Below, piece by piece: positions 47,833-58,728 of a stretch of DNA of 64,000 bases; the stretch's first letter is position 1; each line of letters starts with the position of its first letter. Made by a program: the position numbers and the translations under genes. The stretch spans positions 4,470,150 through 4,534,149 of the forward strand of contig NW_023503501.1 in assembly GCF_014529535.1 (NCBI RefSeq). The letters run 5' to 3'. The stretch comes from Bradysia coprophila. Taxonomy: Eukaryota > Arthropoda > Insecta > Diptera > Sciaridae. Below the pieces are notes generated by a model that was not told the origin of the DNA, did not search any database, and saw only the letters and a program-made list of their open reading frames with translations.

Positions 47833-48319
47833 ATGTTCAAACTAATGGTCGTTGTGTTATTGGCTGTTGCTTACACAGGTTCGTCTCATACGGAATAATG
47901 TTTCTTCTAAAAATTAACTAACGAAAGTTTCTTCAGCAGAAGCTCAACGTCCCAACTCTCATTACGTGCAACACACCGATGCTTGTACATCTCAATGCCA
48001 ATACTATGGCCAAGAGTGTCCCATTTTAACATTTGCACCAACTCAACCTGGATACGATTGTAACAAGGGATTCTGTCGGCTGCCGGGGCAGGACCAATGC
48101 ACTGCTGTTCCCAGTCATACAGTTTATGCAGAGAACACTGACGCATGTCAATCGTTGTGCCAGTACAGTGATGGTTGTCCCATTCGGCCGTTTGCTCCGA
48201 CACAACCGGGCTTCGATTGTGAACAAGGTTATTGTCGTCGTACTCCGAATAGTCGGTGTGTGAGAGCTATTTGCTATGTTTACTATAAACCAACTACGAA
48301 TTTGTGTGATCGCGTTTGA
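47833..48319 (+). CDS. Small secreted protein with two cysteine-rich repeats, unknown function
   Basis: Exon 47833-47878 splices to 47937-48319 (or 47940, an NAGNAG acceptor, CAGCAG), giving about 143 aa. The first 19 residues (MFKLMVVVLLAVAYTAEAQ) are a classic signal peptide with an AEA cleavage site. The mature protein has two tandem repeats of about 45 residues: DACTSQCQYYGQECPILTFAPTQPG-YDC..GFC and DACQSLCQYSDGCPIRPFAPTQPG-FDC..GYC. Each has five cysteines, and a shorter Cys tail (CVRAICYVYY...LCDRV) follows. The repeat resembles no domain I can name; it could be an antimicrobial, protease-inhibitor or salivary/gut effector type. ATTAAA at 48335-48340 may be the poly(A) signal. Confidence 0.8.
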
Positions 48320-49939
48320 TTCATTGAGATATTAATTAAAGAAAATTTGACCGGATGAGTCTCTAAAAATTTTGTATGGAATTTTCATGTACAAGACGCA
48401 GAGCATAATTACTGCAGTTGGAAAGAAAATCTTTCAGTTTCCATTAATGATTCAAATTCACGCCGTGTAAGTGCGGTCGAAATTCAAAATGGAAAGTGCG
48501 GAGGTATTTTTAACGTAGAGTCATTTTCATGCAGGGAAGCGTTGAAATGTATTTTTTGGTTCACTTTTTCATCGAATTGTTCACTCAACGCTCAACGCTC
48601 AAAAACAGACGAGTGAGATTATGAGTATCACAAAGCTGTCTCCGAATTAATGAATTATATTCTTAGCATCCAATTCACGTCATAGGTGCGCCAAAAATTT
48701 AAACTGACAGTTGCACAAAATAACGTTGATGTCATTTATAATAAATGTCAAAAACTAAGCGCTAAAATGACTTGCTATGCGGTATAGGTTTGTTCCGTTT
48801 GTTCCAAGTAACTGTAAACACGAACTTTGACAACCCGAACAACGACAATTTCATCCATAGCAACGTCGCTTACGTGATATTTCATACAAATTGACCAACG
48901 TCGCTTACGCGATTTACACAGAGGTATTATTGAGGTTATGGTTATATGGATGAAATTTGACAATTCATATGGCCTTGGAACAAACCTTTGGGCGGTCTGG
49001 GCAATTTATATTTTTTTTGCAGATAGTCCAGGTCCTTGTGTCAGAAAAAATCACTCCGTCTGCCAAAAATAAACTGAAAAAGTCGATTTTAGAAGAAGCA
49101 AATTTGTTCCATAACTTTTCATTCCCAATCATGTATGATAACTGAAACGCTCGAAAAACGTGAAACGAGAGGATTGACACAAGCGACCCGACTAAGATTT
49201 CCTAATTCACCTCAAAAGAATCGCTAAAATGTATTAAGATAGATCGCCGCAAAGAGCGAAGAGACGCCACGAAAACTCGACAAAGTGTAAAAAAACACGA
49301 AAAAGATAAATTCACATTTCTTGGCGTTTCGTAAAACTCTGGCGATTCTGATTTGTTTGGAGATTCCTCCGCGCGAATGGACTTGGACAAATGATAGGAA
49401 AATAACTATTCTGACAATCTTTTAACAGATTAATTGATCTTTTACCCAGGTACTGTGACATTTCCTTACCGTGTGTCATTGATAATATATCAATTCAGTG
49501 CCATGGATACCCAGAATGATGCTAGAATTTTCGATTTTAATAAATTATTGGAACTAGAGATTTTGACTAAATTCGATATAATGATTGACGCAAAATCTAA
49601 GAAAATTTTGATTACGATTGTTTCGATAACAGAGAGAGAAATATAAGAACCGACAATTTCGATCCATGTCATTCGTTCCACAGGAATTACCGAATAGACT
49701 TTTTGCAAATTTTGGACAAATTTATAAATTCGGTAATTTCATTGGTAAATTTCGTAATTCAAATTATCAGATAATAGTCTCTGTATGCGACATGTAGGTA
49801 TACATCGTGCCGCCGCTTTTTTTTTCATGTGGAACGAGTGAAATGAATTGGGTCGAAATTCTTACAAATTACTCTCCTCACCGTACTCTAGAATTTTTCA
49901 TGGAATACTTTCATTTTGAAGCGACGGCGTGGATTGATT
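48320..49939. other. Spacer with dispersed repeats
   Basis: Contains the MITE at 48784-48987 and two TTCACGCCGT/TTCACGTCAT motif copies at about 48457 and 48671 that match about 28098 and 52403. No gene supported. Confidence 0.4.
48784..48987. mobile_element. TAGGTTTGTTCC-family MITE
   Basis: The left end ATAGGTTTGTTCC and right end TTGGAACAAACCT are inverted repeats. The inner CGAACTTTGACAACCCGAAC and the facing GGATGAAATTTGACAATTC match other family copies in this window. It contains a small internal tandem (CAACGTCGCTTACG) about 30 bp apart. Confidence 0.7.
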
Positions 49940-51858
49940 TTATTTCGACTCTTTCACCAACACCTGATCCAAAAAAGTGTTGCTAAATATTCGATGTGGA
50001 TCGTATTTATCGAAAACGGAAATTGCGTAATTCCATCCATTGAGCGACGATGTCGCTGGAAATGTAGACGGTATAACTTCGTTAAGAACATGTGGTGCAG
50101 TCCAGCCTCCTTCATCCAAACTGTAAGCAAATCCCTTAGACCATTCCACTCTAACCACAGAATCGACGCCATGGAATTCACGGAAGATAAAGCTTTCAAT
50201 TGTTTGGTACGCTTCATTTTGGTGGGTAGAATAAGGGTATGACAGGATCGACAACCAAATGGCTGTATCATATTCGGGATGGCCATCGACTGGATGAAGT
50301 ACGGATAATGATGGTGATTCGCCATCCGGAACGACTTTGTTGGAATAGTCTAGGGCTGATGCTCGCATTTCGATTACGCCGTTTATGGGATACAAGTTTT
50401 TTGAGGCATAATCACGTAAGAGATGATTATAGAATACAGTCAGCCGACTAACAATACGTTGAACATTGCCACGTGTCGTAATAATTGCATAGCCACAAGC
50501 AGTCTGTCTTATGGTTGTCTCCTTGACGTACAACAAAAGATTTTTCGATTTTCCCCAAATATCAAACGACAATGTAGCTAGGTTTCCCACGGATGCCAGA
50601 AGCCTCTCTGTCGTACCAAACAGTGGATTAAGAATGCCGATCGAATTTGATGCATTCCCTACAATCATGGAGAGAAATTCTGGTATTGTGTTCGGAACGA
50701 TATAGTTGTACGGACGAGTAACCGTTCTCGTCAATAGTGATCGTGGCTTATTCGGACAAATGCTCCAAACCTTCAACCATGGAATACCAGTGAACGGAAA
50801 CAATATGGTTTCGATGCGACCAGACTCGTTGAGAAAGCGAGCAAAAGTTCTTGTATCTGCGTTCACACTCGTTGGATCGGCGAACAATTCATCACTCGGA
50901 ATGTCTGTTCGACTAATGCAGCGGAGATTATAGTTCGGTCCAACCATAAGTGTCGCTTCAGTAAGAAACGTACGACCCAAGTGGACAAGGAAAGCCTTTG
51001 TCTCTGTTTCAGATCTCCTGAACGTTTTTAAACCGTAGGTTTGTTGTGCTGGATCCCAAACCACTGCGGTCAAAGAGATCACTAAATTACTTATCGTTCC
51101 GTAGGAGAAACCAGGTGGTTCCTTAGGACCAAGATTTTTCTTTTGTTGAAACAGATTCATTTTAAAAACCAAAATTCTATACCGTTTCACCAATTGCTGG
51201 CACCGAAGTACCATGTCCACCTATTGCCAAAGCGCCTCCAATTGTTATTCCGCCTGGAGCCGGAACTGCATAGACACCCAATCCATTTTCTTCCAAAAAC
51301 GTCAACAAATCAGTCACAGTCACACCTGTTTGCACTTGAACAGCCATAGTATTAGCATATGGCGATTGCGTCAACGCCATACGAATTAACGCTGCTTTAG
51401 TATCAACCAGAACGACATTCTTAACAAACCTATTAGCTTTGGTCACAGTCAGAGGAGACCAATTATGCATATAGCCACTAGCACGAAGCGTAAAATTATT
51501 GGCATATGCCCAGTTGGCTAGTGTGACTATGTCTCGATAGTGGGATGGAGTAGCGATCCATAAATCTTGAATTGATAATTCGTTTGCCCAATTTTCGTAC
51601 GTTCCCAGCCTGAGAGGAATATTAGATGGAAAGTTCGGTGGGTTTGGAAGTGAAATTGATTTCTTTGATCCGACTGCAAAAGATATTTTTATTTGTAGAT
51701 GTAACAAAAACCGGGAGAGGATTACGAGAGGGTATGTTGTGAATAACCTAAATAATTCTACCTAAAAGCCCTGAGATTTCAGTTAAAAGCTGAGCCGTTG
51801 TGTGAAATGTATATAGCCAACAGAATCCACAAAGAAACAGCGCCGCGCTTTTCAGCAT
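49940..51858 (-). CDS. Secreted FAD-dependent oxidase, bacterial type II cholesterol-oxidase-like (VAO fold)
   Basis: Minus-strand exons 51858-51762, 51673-51183 and 51121-49940 give 589 aa. The first exon encodes a signal peptide (MLKSAALFLCGFCWLYTFHTTAQ), so the product is secreted or lumenal. An FAD-binding type 4 (PCMH) domain follows: WIATPSHYRDIVTLANWAYANNFTLRASGYMHNWSPLTV, where His at about 102 occupies the position that carries covalent FAD in this family. PAPGGITIGGALAIGGHGTSVPAIGET is the pyrophosphate loop region. The long second part (SYGTISNLVISLTAVVWD, HLGRTFLTEATLMVGPNYNLRCIS, FPFTGIPWLKVWS, PYNYIVPN) matches the cholesterol-oxidase substrate-binding domain known mainly from bacteria. 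The substrate here is unknown. Two short introns and the insect-style leader show it is a resident nuclear gene. Horizontal acquisition is inference. Confidence 0.8.
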
Positions 51859-53124
51859 TGTGTACTAAGTACTAAGCCAATCAAGGTCGATTCAAAAATG
51901 AAATCGAATAAGCTTACACGTCTTGAACTGAGTTAACAACACAGACACCTGAAACATCGTTCTGTGCAAAGATAAAATTATTTTTATCGCTGGTAACCTG
52001 TACACATAAAGACGGAGTCTTATGGGTATGACACTGGCAGTTCAGGGCTTCAGTTGCACGATTAGAGAAAAAAGGATTGCAATTTTACGATAATCCCATT
52101 CACTACTTACAAACAAACATTTGTTTTTGCTAAGGCATCAGGTCTGTCTAAAACTTGAAAAATCTTTTTTCAAGTCTGCAATAACACCAACAACTCTACG
52201 CTCATTAGCGTGTTGTTGTTGGTTAAATCTAACTAAATTCGTGAACTTGCCAAGCAACAAAATTTCGATAAAATTCGTGCAATTCGTTTTACAGCCATAA
52301 AAGTAATCGACGCAGTTAAGGCAGCTAAAAATTCGAAATGAAAAGTGAGAAGGGGCAAAGCGACGGATAGAGTTTGAATAACTTCCATTAACGATATTCA
52401 CTTCACGCCGTAAGTGTGCCTAAAATTTGAATTTAAAGTGAATGAGTCGATGAAAAAGTTATTTGCTGAGCCCATGGAGTACTCGTAACGTGGCGTGGAG
52501 GCGCTGTTAATCAAAGGAAACAACAAAATTTTTTGGGAAATAGGGGAAATCAGAGCTGTTCTAATCAGGCAGCGCCACCTTGGCATACCTCTCGAGTGTA
52601 ACTCCATGGCTGAGCTTAATAGGTTTGTTCCAAGTAACTATAAGCACGAATTCTGACTGGCCAAACAAACACCATTTCATCAGCAGAGATCGGTTTTCAT
52701 ATAAAAATATTGATGAGGTTATGGCTCTATGGATGAGATTTGACAGTTCGTATGGCCTTGGAACAAACCAATAGGTTTCTTCCAAGGCCGTTCAAACTGT
52801 CAATCGTCATCCACAAAGAAGCCAACACAACCTCACTTTGAAGTTTTAACGAACAAATTTGTTTAAGTTTTATGGAAAAGGTGTGTTCCCGCGTTTCTAA
52901 TAAAATGGCGATCTGCGTGACCTCCCCAAAGTATACAGCTTGATCTCACACAGCAAGAGCCTTCTGATATATCTGTCAACACTGCAGTATGATTTCACGA
53001 CGCACATGACATTTTGACATTCATGACACATTAAAATCATAAATAAAGAGTGTGTGTAGTGCTCGTTGGTTGAACTGTGTACCAAATACAAAACAATTGC
53101 CTGGCCACTATTTCGTTCTTTAAA
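51859..53124. other. Spacer with MITE copies before MMS19
   Basis: Contains a diverged TTCACGCCGTAAGTGTGCC repeat at about 52401-52460, the MITE at 52619-52770 and a left-half copy from 52771 to about 52870. No gene seen. Confidence 0.45.
52619..52770. mobile_element. TAGGTTTGTTCC-family MITE, with abutting half copy
   Basis: ATAGGTTTGTTCCAAGTAAC at the left and CCTTGGAACAAACC at the right are inverted ends of a 152-bp element. Immediately after it, ATAGGTTTCTTCCAAGGCCG (52771 on) begins a second element of the 17198-17363 type that lacks its right end. Confidence 0.7.
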
Positions 53125-56100
53125 ATGACATTTAACGTTACGGAAGAGTCTATAAAAAGGGCTCTAGAGAATGGTGATCATTTTAGTGAAGCGGTCAGAG
53201 ATATTAGTCATGGTGAGTAATCTGAGGAATCGTCAGACAAAATTGTGTTCTTTGTTGTCTATTGCAACAGACCAACAGCATGAGTGTGTACATGTTGTAG
53301 TTGTAGATAACACTGAAGGAAGGTTACACCAGATCTTATCGGCAGTGCTTGCCACACACTAACGAAAAGTGGACAACAACAAAATGTATTTCCTTGTTCC
53401 AGACATTGAATCCAAGAAGACAGACATCTCAACACTTGTCGAAAGTCTCGGATTTGCATTGATCTCTACCGAAGTAGAATTGCGAGCCAAAGCAACCAAT
53501 TTCTTGTCTACTGTTATGGCTACCCTGCCAAAGGAATTGCTCAACGATGTGCAGCTCAATTTCATATCCACTTTCTACTGCGACCGGTTAAAAGATCATC
53601 ATTCGGTTATGCCCGGCGTATTCACTGGCATGGTGGCATTGGCTTCGATGAAAAATTTGCCACAAGGGTCGACAACGCGACTGCTACAGTCAATGTTTCA
53701 ACACATCTCGTGCCAGAGTCAGGTTCGAGAAGATCGAGAGAAGATTTTCGAATTTTTGCGCATTGTTTCGGAACGGCAATCTGAAGGTAATGGAGTGTGT
53801 GAGCCGAAGGCCCTTTTGGGGTTTTTCGGTTAGATTGAGAAATTATTCATCCGATTCCTTCAAATGTACTTTCAGAACTGCTTGCAATGGGACCGGACTT
53901 CGTTTACGGTGTCATCAATTCCATTGATGGCGAACGGGATCCACGAATTTTGATTCAAATTTTCGACTTTTTGCCGGCATTTTTCCGTCGATATCCTCTG
54001 CGCCATTTGGCTGAAGAATTTTTCGAGGTGTGCGCTTGTTACTTTCCCGTCGATTTTCATCCCGCTCCCAACGATCCAGCCGCAATAACACGCGACAAAT
54101 TAGCGGAAAAACTGGCCAATTGTTTGTGCGGAACGGAAGACTTTGCTGAATTTTGCATACCGCTTCTGTTGGAGAAGCTGGACAGTGGACTGAATGTGGC
54201 AAAGTTGGACTCGTTACGTTTGCTGGTAAGTTGATGGAAATCATTTAAATTCTGACGCCAATTTCAAAACACAAATTTCTATCCGCAATGGAACAGACCA
54301 AGGCATCGACAGCATTCAAAGCATCAGACATTGAGTCACAATTCACCAGCATTTGGTTAGCGCTAAAAGTTGAATTATTGCCGGGCACAAGCAAGGACGT
54401 CACAGTCGCTGCATTGAACACGCTACAAGAGTTGATCAAAAATGTTGCCGTCGATGAAGCGACGGGCTCTAACCTTCTGACAACGATATTCGACACAATT
54501 TTACAGTCTCTTGCTGACGTAGACGCACGACTATTCATTCCTTCAACTGCCGTCGCATTGGTTTGTGCGAGAGGGAATACATTTTCTGCCAAGATTGTGA
54601 GCAGCAAGGTATTGCCAGTGTTCTTAACGCAAATTCGTATCAATTCGGAGAAAACGGTTCAGCGATGCACTCTTATCGATTTTGTGGCAAAATTTCTCGT
54701 GGTTTGCAACGTCAATGGTAAATTGAACGAAGTGATTGAGCCGGGTGTTATGGATACAATTCAGCGTGAATTACTGCTGTGCATAATGGATACACAGTCG
54801 AATCAGGATCTAATTGAAGTCGGCGTAAATTCGTTCACCAAAATATCTGCATTCGTATCGCCGGACAACCGAGTGACGGTGTATGATGCAATCCAGAAGT
54901 ACTTGGGCCGAAACGATGGTGATGTTGATGTCAAACCACTTTTGAAAGAGTTTGCTAATGTAAATCCAATCGAGGTGCACGACAAAGTTGTCAGCCGATT
55001 GTTGAACGACACAGACTTTTCGAAAGATCCGAAAGTTTCGAACAAAATTTTCGACGCTCTGTGCGTTCTGATCGGTGTACCAGAGTTGAGAGAAGAGATT
55101 TTGAAATTCATTTTCAAGTCAGCCTTCGATATGGGTTCGGCCACCCAATTGCTGGCGCTACAGAATCTTCGTAAACTATTGGAAACCACCCAAACCAGCG
55201 AATTGTTAGTTGAACTGTCTGCCAAATACAAGATTGTCGATCAATTTGTGCAATTCGTTCATAATAATCCGGCGTTGGATAGTGACATCTTATACCAAAT
55301 TTCGATTATCTTAAGACTGGTCGTCCAGTCATTGGATGCGAAAGCGCAGCAAGACATCGTCAAAACGTATCTGACGAAAATGAACTTACAGACTACTCAG
55401 GACTTGTATCTGACGTCTGGCATCCTGGGATTTCTCGATGATACCATCGATCTGGAGGATCACTTTGACCACATCGTTAGCGAACTAACGAAATTGGCAT
55501 TGTTGAGTGCGGACAAGAAACTTACCCAAATTGCGCATCACTTGCTGTGCAGTTTGTTTAACAGAGCTGATGAATCGGAGTTAAAGAAATCGGTACTGAA
55601 ACGCACGATCAGTTTTTTGAAGGAGGAAATCGTGAAAGGCGATAAAAAAGCGGTGGAAATTTTGTCGTGGATTGCCAAAGGATTAATGGTACGTGGGCAC
55701 ACGGATGCGGCGGAGCTCGTCGAATCGGTAAGTGTATGGAGTCATGATATTGCACTTTCTACTGATGAAAAGGACTTGCGTCTTCCAAAAACGTCGGTTC
55801 GGGATTAGCAGTTGACGCTTCCTTTTATTCGCACGTCCACTTGCCGTCCTGAACCGAAAGTCTTACACTCAGAGCCAAAGGGCAACCTAACTGAACGCGT
55901 CAAAACACTTTTCAGATCCTTGAACTACTCGACCATCCCACATTAGCCCATGCGGCTGCACTAGCATTCGAAATAATTTCGTTGGAACATCCCGGTCTTC
56001 ATTTGCCCGTATTGAAGCACCTGTTCAAGCAAAAACTTTTCCAAATTGTGCTGAAGAAGCTGTGGAGCAAACTGGTCGATTTCACCGAACATCATTTGAC

Positions 56101-56640
56101 CGCATTCGTTCATGTGCTTCGCATCACACCGCACATTGTGCTGAAGATGAACTTGGACAAGGTGAGTGTTGCTACTCTAGAAATTGATTCGATAAATTTA
56201 CGACGCATCTCACACCATTTCAGGTTGGTCCAATTTTGTTTAAGTGCCTGGAATCGCAGGCAGTTACTCCACTACTCGTATCAATGGACATCTGCAATGG
56301 ATTTCTTAAGGATAAGGACAGTTACTTCCAAGACCACTTTCAGCACATCATCGCCAATTTCCTTCGACTGACAAAATACAAAGATTGCATGGTGAGTGGA
56401 TGGTGGTGTGTTCGGTAAAGGGTGACTAATTCGTCTGAATCGTTACAGAAAGTGCGCATTGCAGCCCTGCAATGTCTGTTAATAGTTAGCGAATATCCCG
56501 TTTTCGTTGTGGTCCCCTACAAATACGATGTATTGCGAGAACTCCAAACTGTGCTGGATGACCCGAAGCGTCTGGTTCGAAATGCAGCCGTTCAAACGCG
56601 AAATCGTTGGTTCCTGATCGGATCAGCGGAGAAGAAATGA
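53125..56640 (+). CDS. Mms19: MMS19, cytosolic iron-sulfur assembly (CIA) targeting protein
   Basis: MMS19 is the HEAT-repeat scaffold of the CIA targeting complex that delivers 4Fe-4S clusters to DNA polymerases, helicases (XPD) and primase. Exons 53125-53212, 53403-53786, 53876-54225, 54297-55727, 55916-56161, 56224-56391 and 56449-56640 sum to 2,859 nt (952 aa), all in frame. The N-terminal MMS19 domain is clear: LVESLGFALISTEVELRAKATNFLSTVMATLP, FYCDRLKDHHSVMPGVFTGMVALASM, DFVYGVINSIDGERDPRILIQIF. It includes the family phrase FCIPLLLEKLDSGLNVAKLDSLRLL. The middle and C-terminal parts are helical HEAT repeats ending KVRIAALQCLLIVSEYPVFVVVPYKYDVLRELQTVLDDPKRLVRNAAVQTRNRWFLIG, the C-terminal segment that binds CIAO1/FAM96B. 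AATAAA at 56674-56679. Confidence 0.94.
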
Positions 56641-56673
56641 AAGAATTTGTTGGACTAATTTCTGTTGTTGGCA

Positions 56674-56698
56674 AATAAAAATTTTCTAAAATTTTATT
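56674..56698. terminator. Convergent poly(A) signals of MMS19 and MORN4
   Basis: AATAAA on plus at 56674-56679 serves MMS19. AATAAA on minus at 56698-56693 serves MORN4, only about 10 bp after its stop. The two genes meet tail-to-tail with 68 bp between stop codons, so mature transcripts are expected to overlap. Confidence 0.7.
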
Positions 56699-56708
56699 TT
56701 TCCCGCAT

Positions 56709-57310
56709 TCACATTCCACCTTGATCGCACAGCGCTCGAGCCATCAAAGCAATTTTCTGCGAGCGTTGAACCACATCCGGACACTTTTTCTTTCGAATCA
56801 TACGACAATCCTGAAAGAATCCCTCGTTCCGTGGAAAGCCGTGCGTGTGATCGTTGAACGTCACCAATCCCAGTCCCCATATGCGTCCGCCGCGAAATTC
56901 ACCTTCAAATTTCATGCCATCAGCACGCCAAAATATACCATGACCGTGGAACCAGCCCTGCATGAATTCACCCTCGTATCTAAGTGATATTTAGCGATTA
57001 ATTGACGGGAGAATCGCAGGGACTCTTGAACATACTTTGCACCATCCGAAAATTGCATTACACCAAGACCGGAACACAAACCATTAATGAATGCTCCGTC
57101 GTATCGTGTTCCGTCCGGTAACAGCAAATGTCCCATTCCGTGCTTCTGTCCTTTATGATTCCAATCGCCTATGTATCGTGTACCGTCCTCATATCGATGA
57201 CCACCGCATTTGACTACTCCGGGCACTTGTGGAAAGCAAAAGGAAAAGTTGAATTTTATCAATTCTGCTCGGTGAAGTCAATTGAATACACAAACAATAC
57301 CAACATCCAT
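56709..57310 (-). CDS. MORN4 / retinophilin-like MORN-repeat protein
   Basis: Minus-strand exons 57310-57301 (ATGGATGTTG), 57225-57036 and 56979-56709 give 156 aa. Four MORN repeats span about residues 18-110 (YIGDWNHKGQKHGMGHLLLPDG, YDGAFINGLCSGLGVMQFSDG, YEGEFMQGWFHGHGIFWRADG, FEGEFRGGRIWGLGLVTFNDH). They are followed by the MORN4-specific tail HGFPRNEGFFQDCRMIRKKKCPDVVQRSQKIALMAR. The fly orthologue retinophilin (rtp) binds class III myosin NINAC in photoreceptors; MORN4 binds MYO3. The first coding exon is just 10 nt, but the splice frame and repeat start fit well. Length matches MORN4 (about 146-198 aa). Confidence 0.88.
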
Positions 57311-58473
57311 GTTGCTACACTTTGAAGAGAAAATTCAAAATAAAGTTTCGTACAGTCGTTTGGCACTATTGACGACATCAATCGAACGGACTATGGCTTC
57401 ATTTACCATGAACAAATTGGATTACAATAAAAAAGGTGAATGCTTCTCATCGGCTCGGAATACTCATGTGCAGTACGATCGATGGTAAATTATCGAAAAT
57501 TCAGTTGTAAGTAATCAATCGAAAACGTCTAATTGTGAACGTGAAAATACTTTATTGTCGGGCCCATGCGAAAGTTGACCATTACATAGCAGTTTGCATC
57601 CTGTGAAAATGATCCATCACATGAAGTATGTTTTCAGCTAGTTTTACGTTCATACAGGGGGAAATATAAAAAAAAAAAAATCTGCGTTTAGTTAGTGCCT
57701 CGAATTTCTCACAATGTCTGTGTCAAATCTTCAACTCGACGCTCTATTTGGATGCAAATGCAACTGAGAAATGAGTGAATGAAATTTTTTCTCTTAACTT
57801 CTATATGAACACCTTACTGCGTATGTGACAAAACTTTCTGCATGCTAAAATTACCGCAAAGCTTTTGAACCCATAGGTATAGGTGTGACCAGAAAACTGT
57901 TTTCACCACCCCTTGACATGCTACAACTTTTCACGTGTTCACTTCGAAAATGGGAAACCAAACGAAAGAGTAAAAGATCACTATTTCTAAGAATTGAAAG
58001 ACGATTCAAGCCTGGATCGCTGAACCATTGTTTTCAAATTGGTTCAAGTTTTGGCGGATATCACTCTTAACTCCGCACATATATAGGTTTGTTCCAAGGT
58101 CATTTCGAAATGTTAATTTTCATCCACAGAAGGCAACTTAACCTCAACTTTCAGGTTGACGAAAATTGTAACGAAAAATTTACAAAGAACTTTGTTGATG
58201 TTCAGGTTATGTTCATCTCTCTGTGGATGAAATCGTCGTCGTTCGTGTTGTCAAACTTCGGGTTTACAGTTGTTTGGAACAAACCTATTTACCCAAGTAC
58301 TTCGTTGAATAGGTGAAAATGTCTGCTCTCTAATTTTTATCTCTAAAACCGTAAATCAGCCACAATGTTGAGTTAGGTAAAAATCTATCCTGAATGTGGC
58401 ATAGAGACACTGCAGCAATAATTCTAGATCGATTACCCAATAAAGTATTATAGAGCTGAATTTTGGATGAAAA
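57311..58473. other. Noncoding spacer
   Basis: Holds the MORN4 promoter and the palindromic MITE at 58083-58289. No additional gene. Confidence 0.45.
58083..58289. mobile_element. TAGGTTTGTTCC-family MITE, most complete copy
   Basis: ATAGGTTTGTTCCAA at 58083-58097 and TTGGAACAAACCTAT at 58275-58289 are perfect 15-bp inverted repeats. Further inner symmetry includes CATCCACAGA facing TCTGTGGATG. The ends lie in TA-rich sequence, compatible with a TA target duplication as in Tc1/mariner-type MITEs. Confidence 0.8.
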
Positions 58474-58662
58474 ATGGAAATTGAAGAGCAAGCGTTGCCA
58501 AAACTTAGACAGAAAGATCAAAACGAAGACCGGCGGTTTCTTGATTTTATATGGAAACGCAAAGACAACCTTGAAATCCAGGCACAAAATCAACAGTACA
58601 GGCGACTGAATCAACTACCTCCTGATTTTGCAGAATATTTTATTTTCGGTTTGATCAAGTAA
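58474..58662 (+). CDS. Possible 62-aa protein, unknown
   Basis: ATG to TAA, charged and helical (MEIEEQALPKLRQKDQNEDRRFLDFIWKRKDNLEIQ...LPPDFAEYFIFGLIK). AATAAA lies 7 bp after the stop, and the next gene starts 67 bp downstream. Composition is more protein-like than the surrounding frames. I recognise no domain. It could instead be the last exon of a spliced gene or chance. Confidence 0.35.
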   Translation: MEIEEQALPKLRQKDQNEDRRFLDFIWKRKDNLEIQAQNQQYRRLNQLPPDFAEYFIFGLIK

Positions 58663-58728
58663 TTTCAATAAATAGCCTCCGTGAAGCTCAGTTGACAGTG
58701 TTCCGATCCATCCCAATCAATTTGAAAT

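Noticed and set aside
51122-51182. Frameshift or pseudogene break in the FAD oxidase
   Set aside because: The apparent break is a 61-bp intron (GTATAG...CCTAAG) that restores frame exactly and rejoins GET to EPPGFSYG.
49940-51858. Bacterial contamination explaining the FAD oxidase
   Set aside because: The gene has a eukaryotic signal-peptide exon and two GT-AG introns, and is embedded between insect genes in continuous AT-rich sequence.
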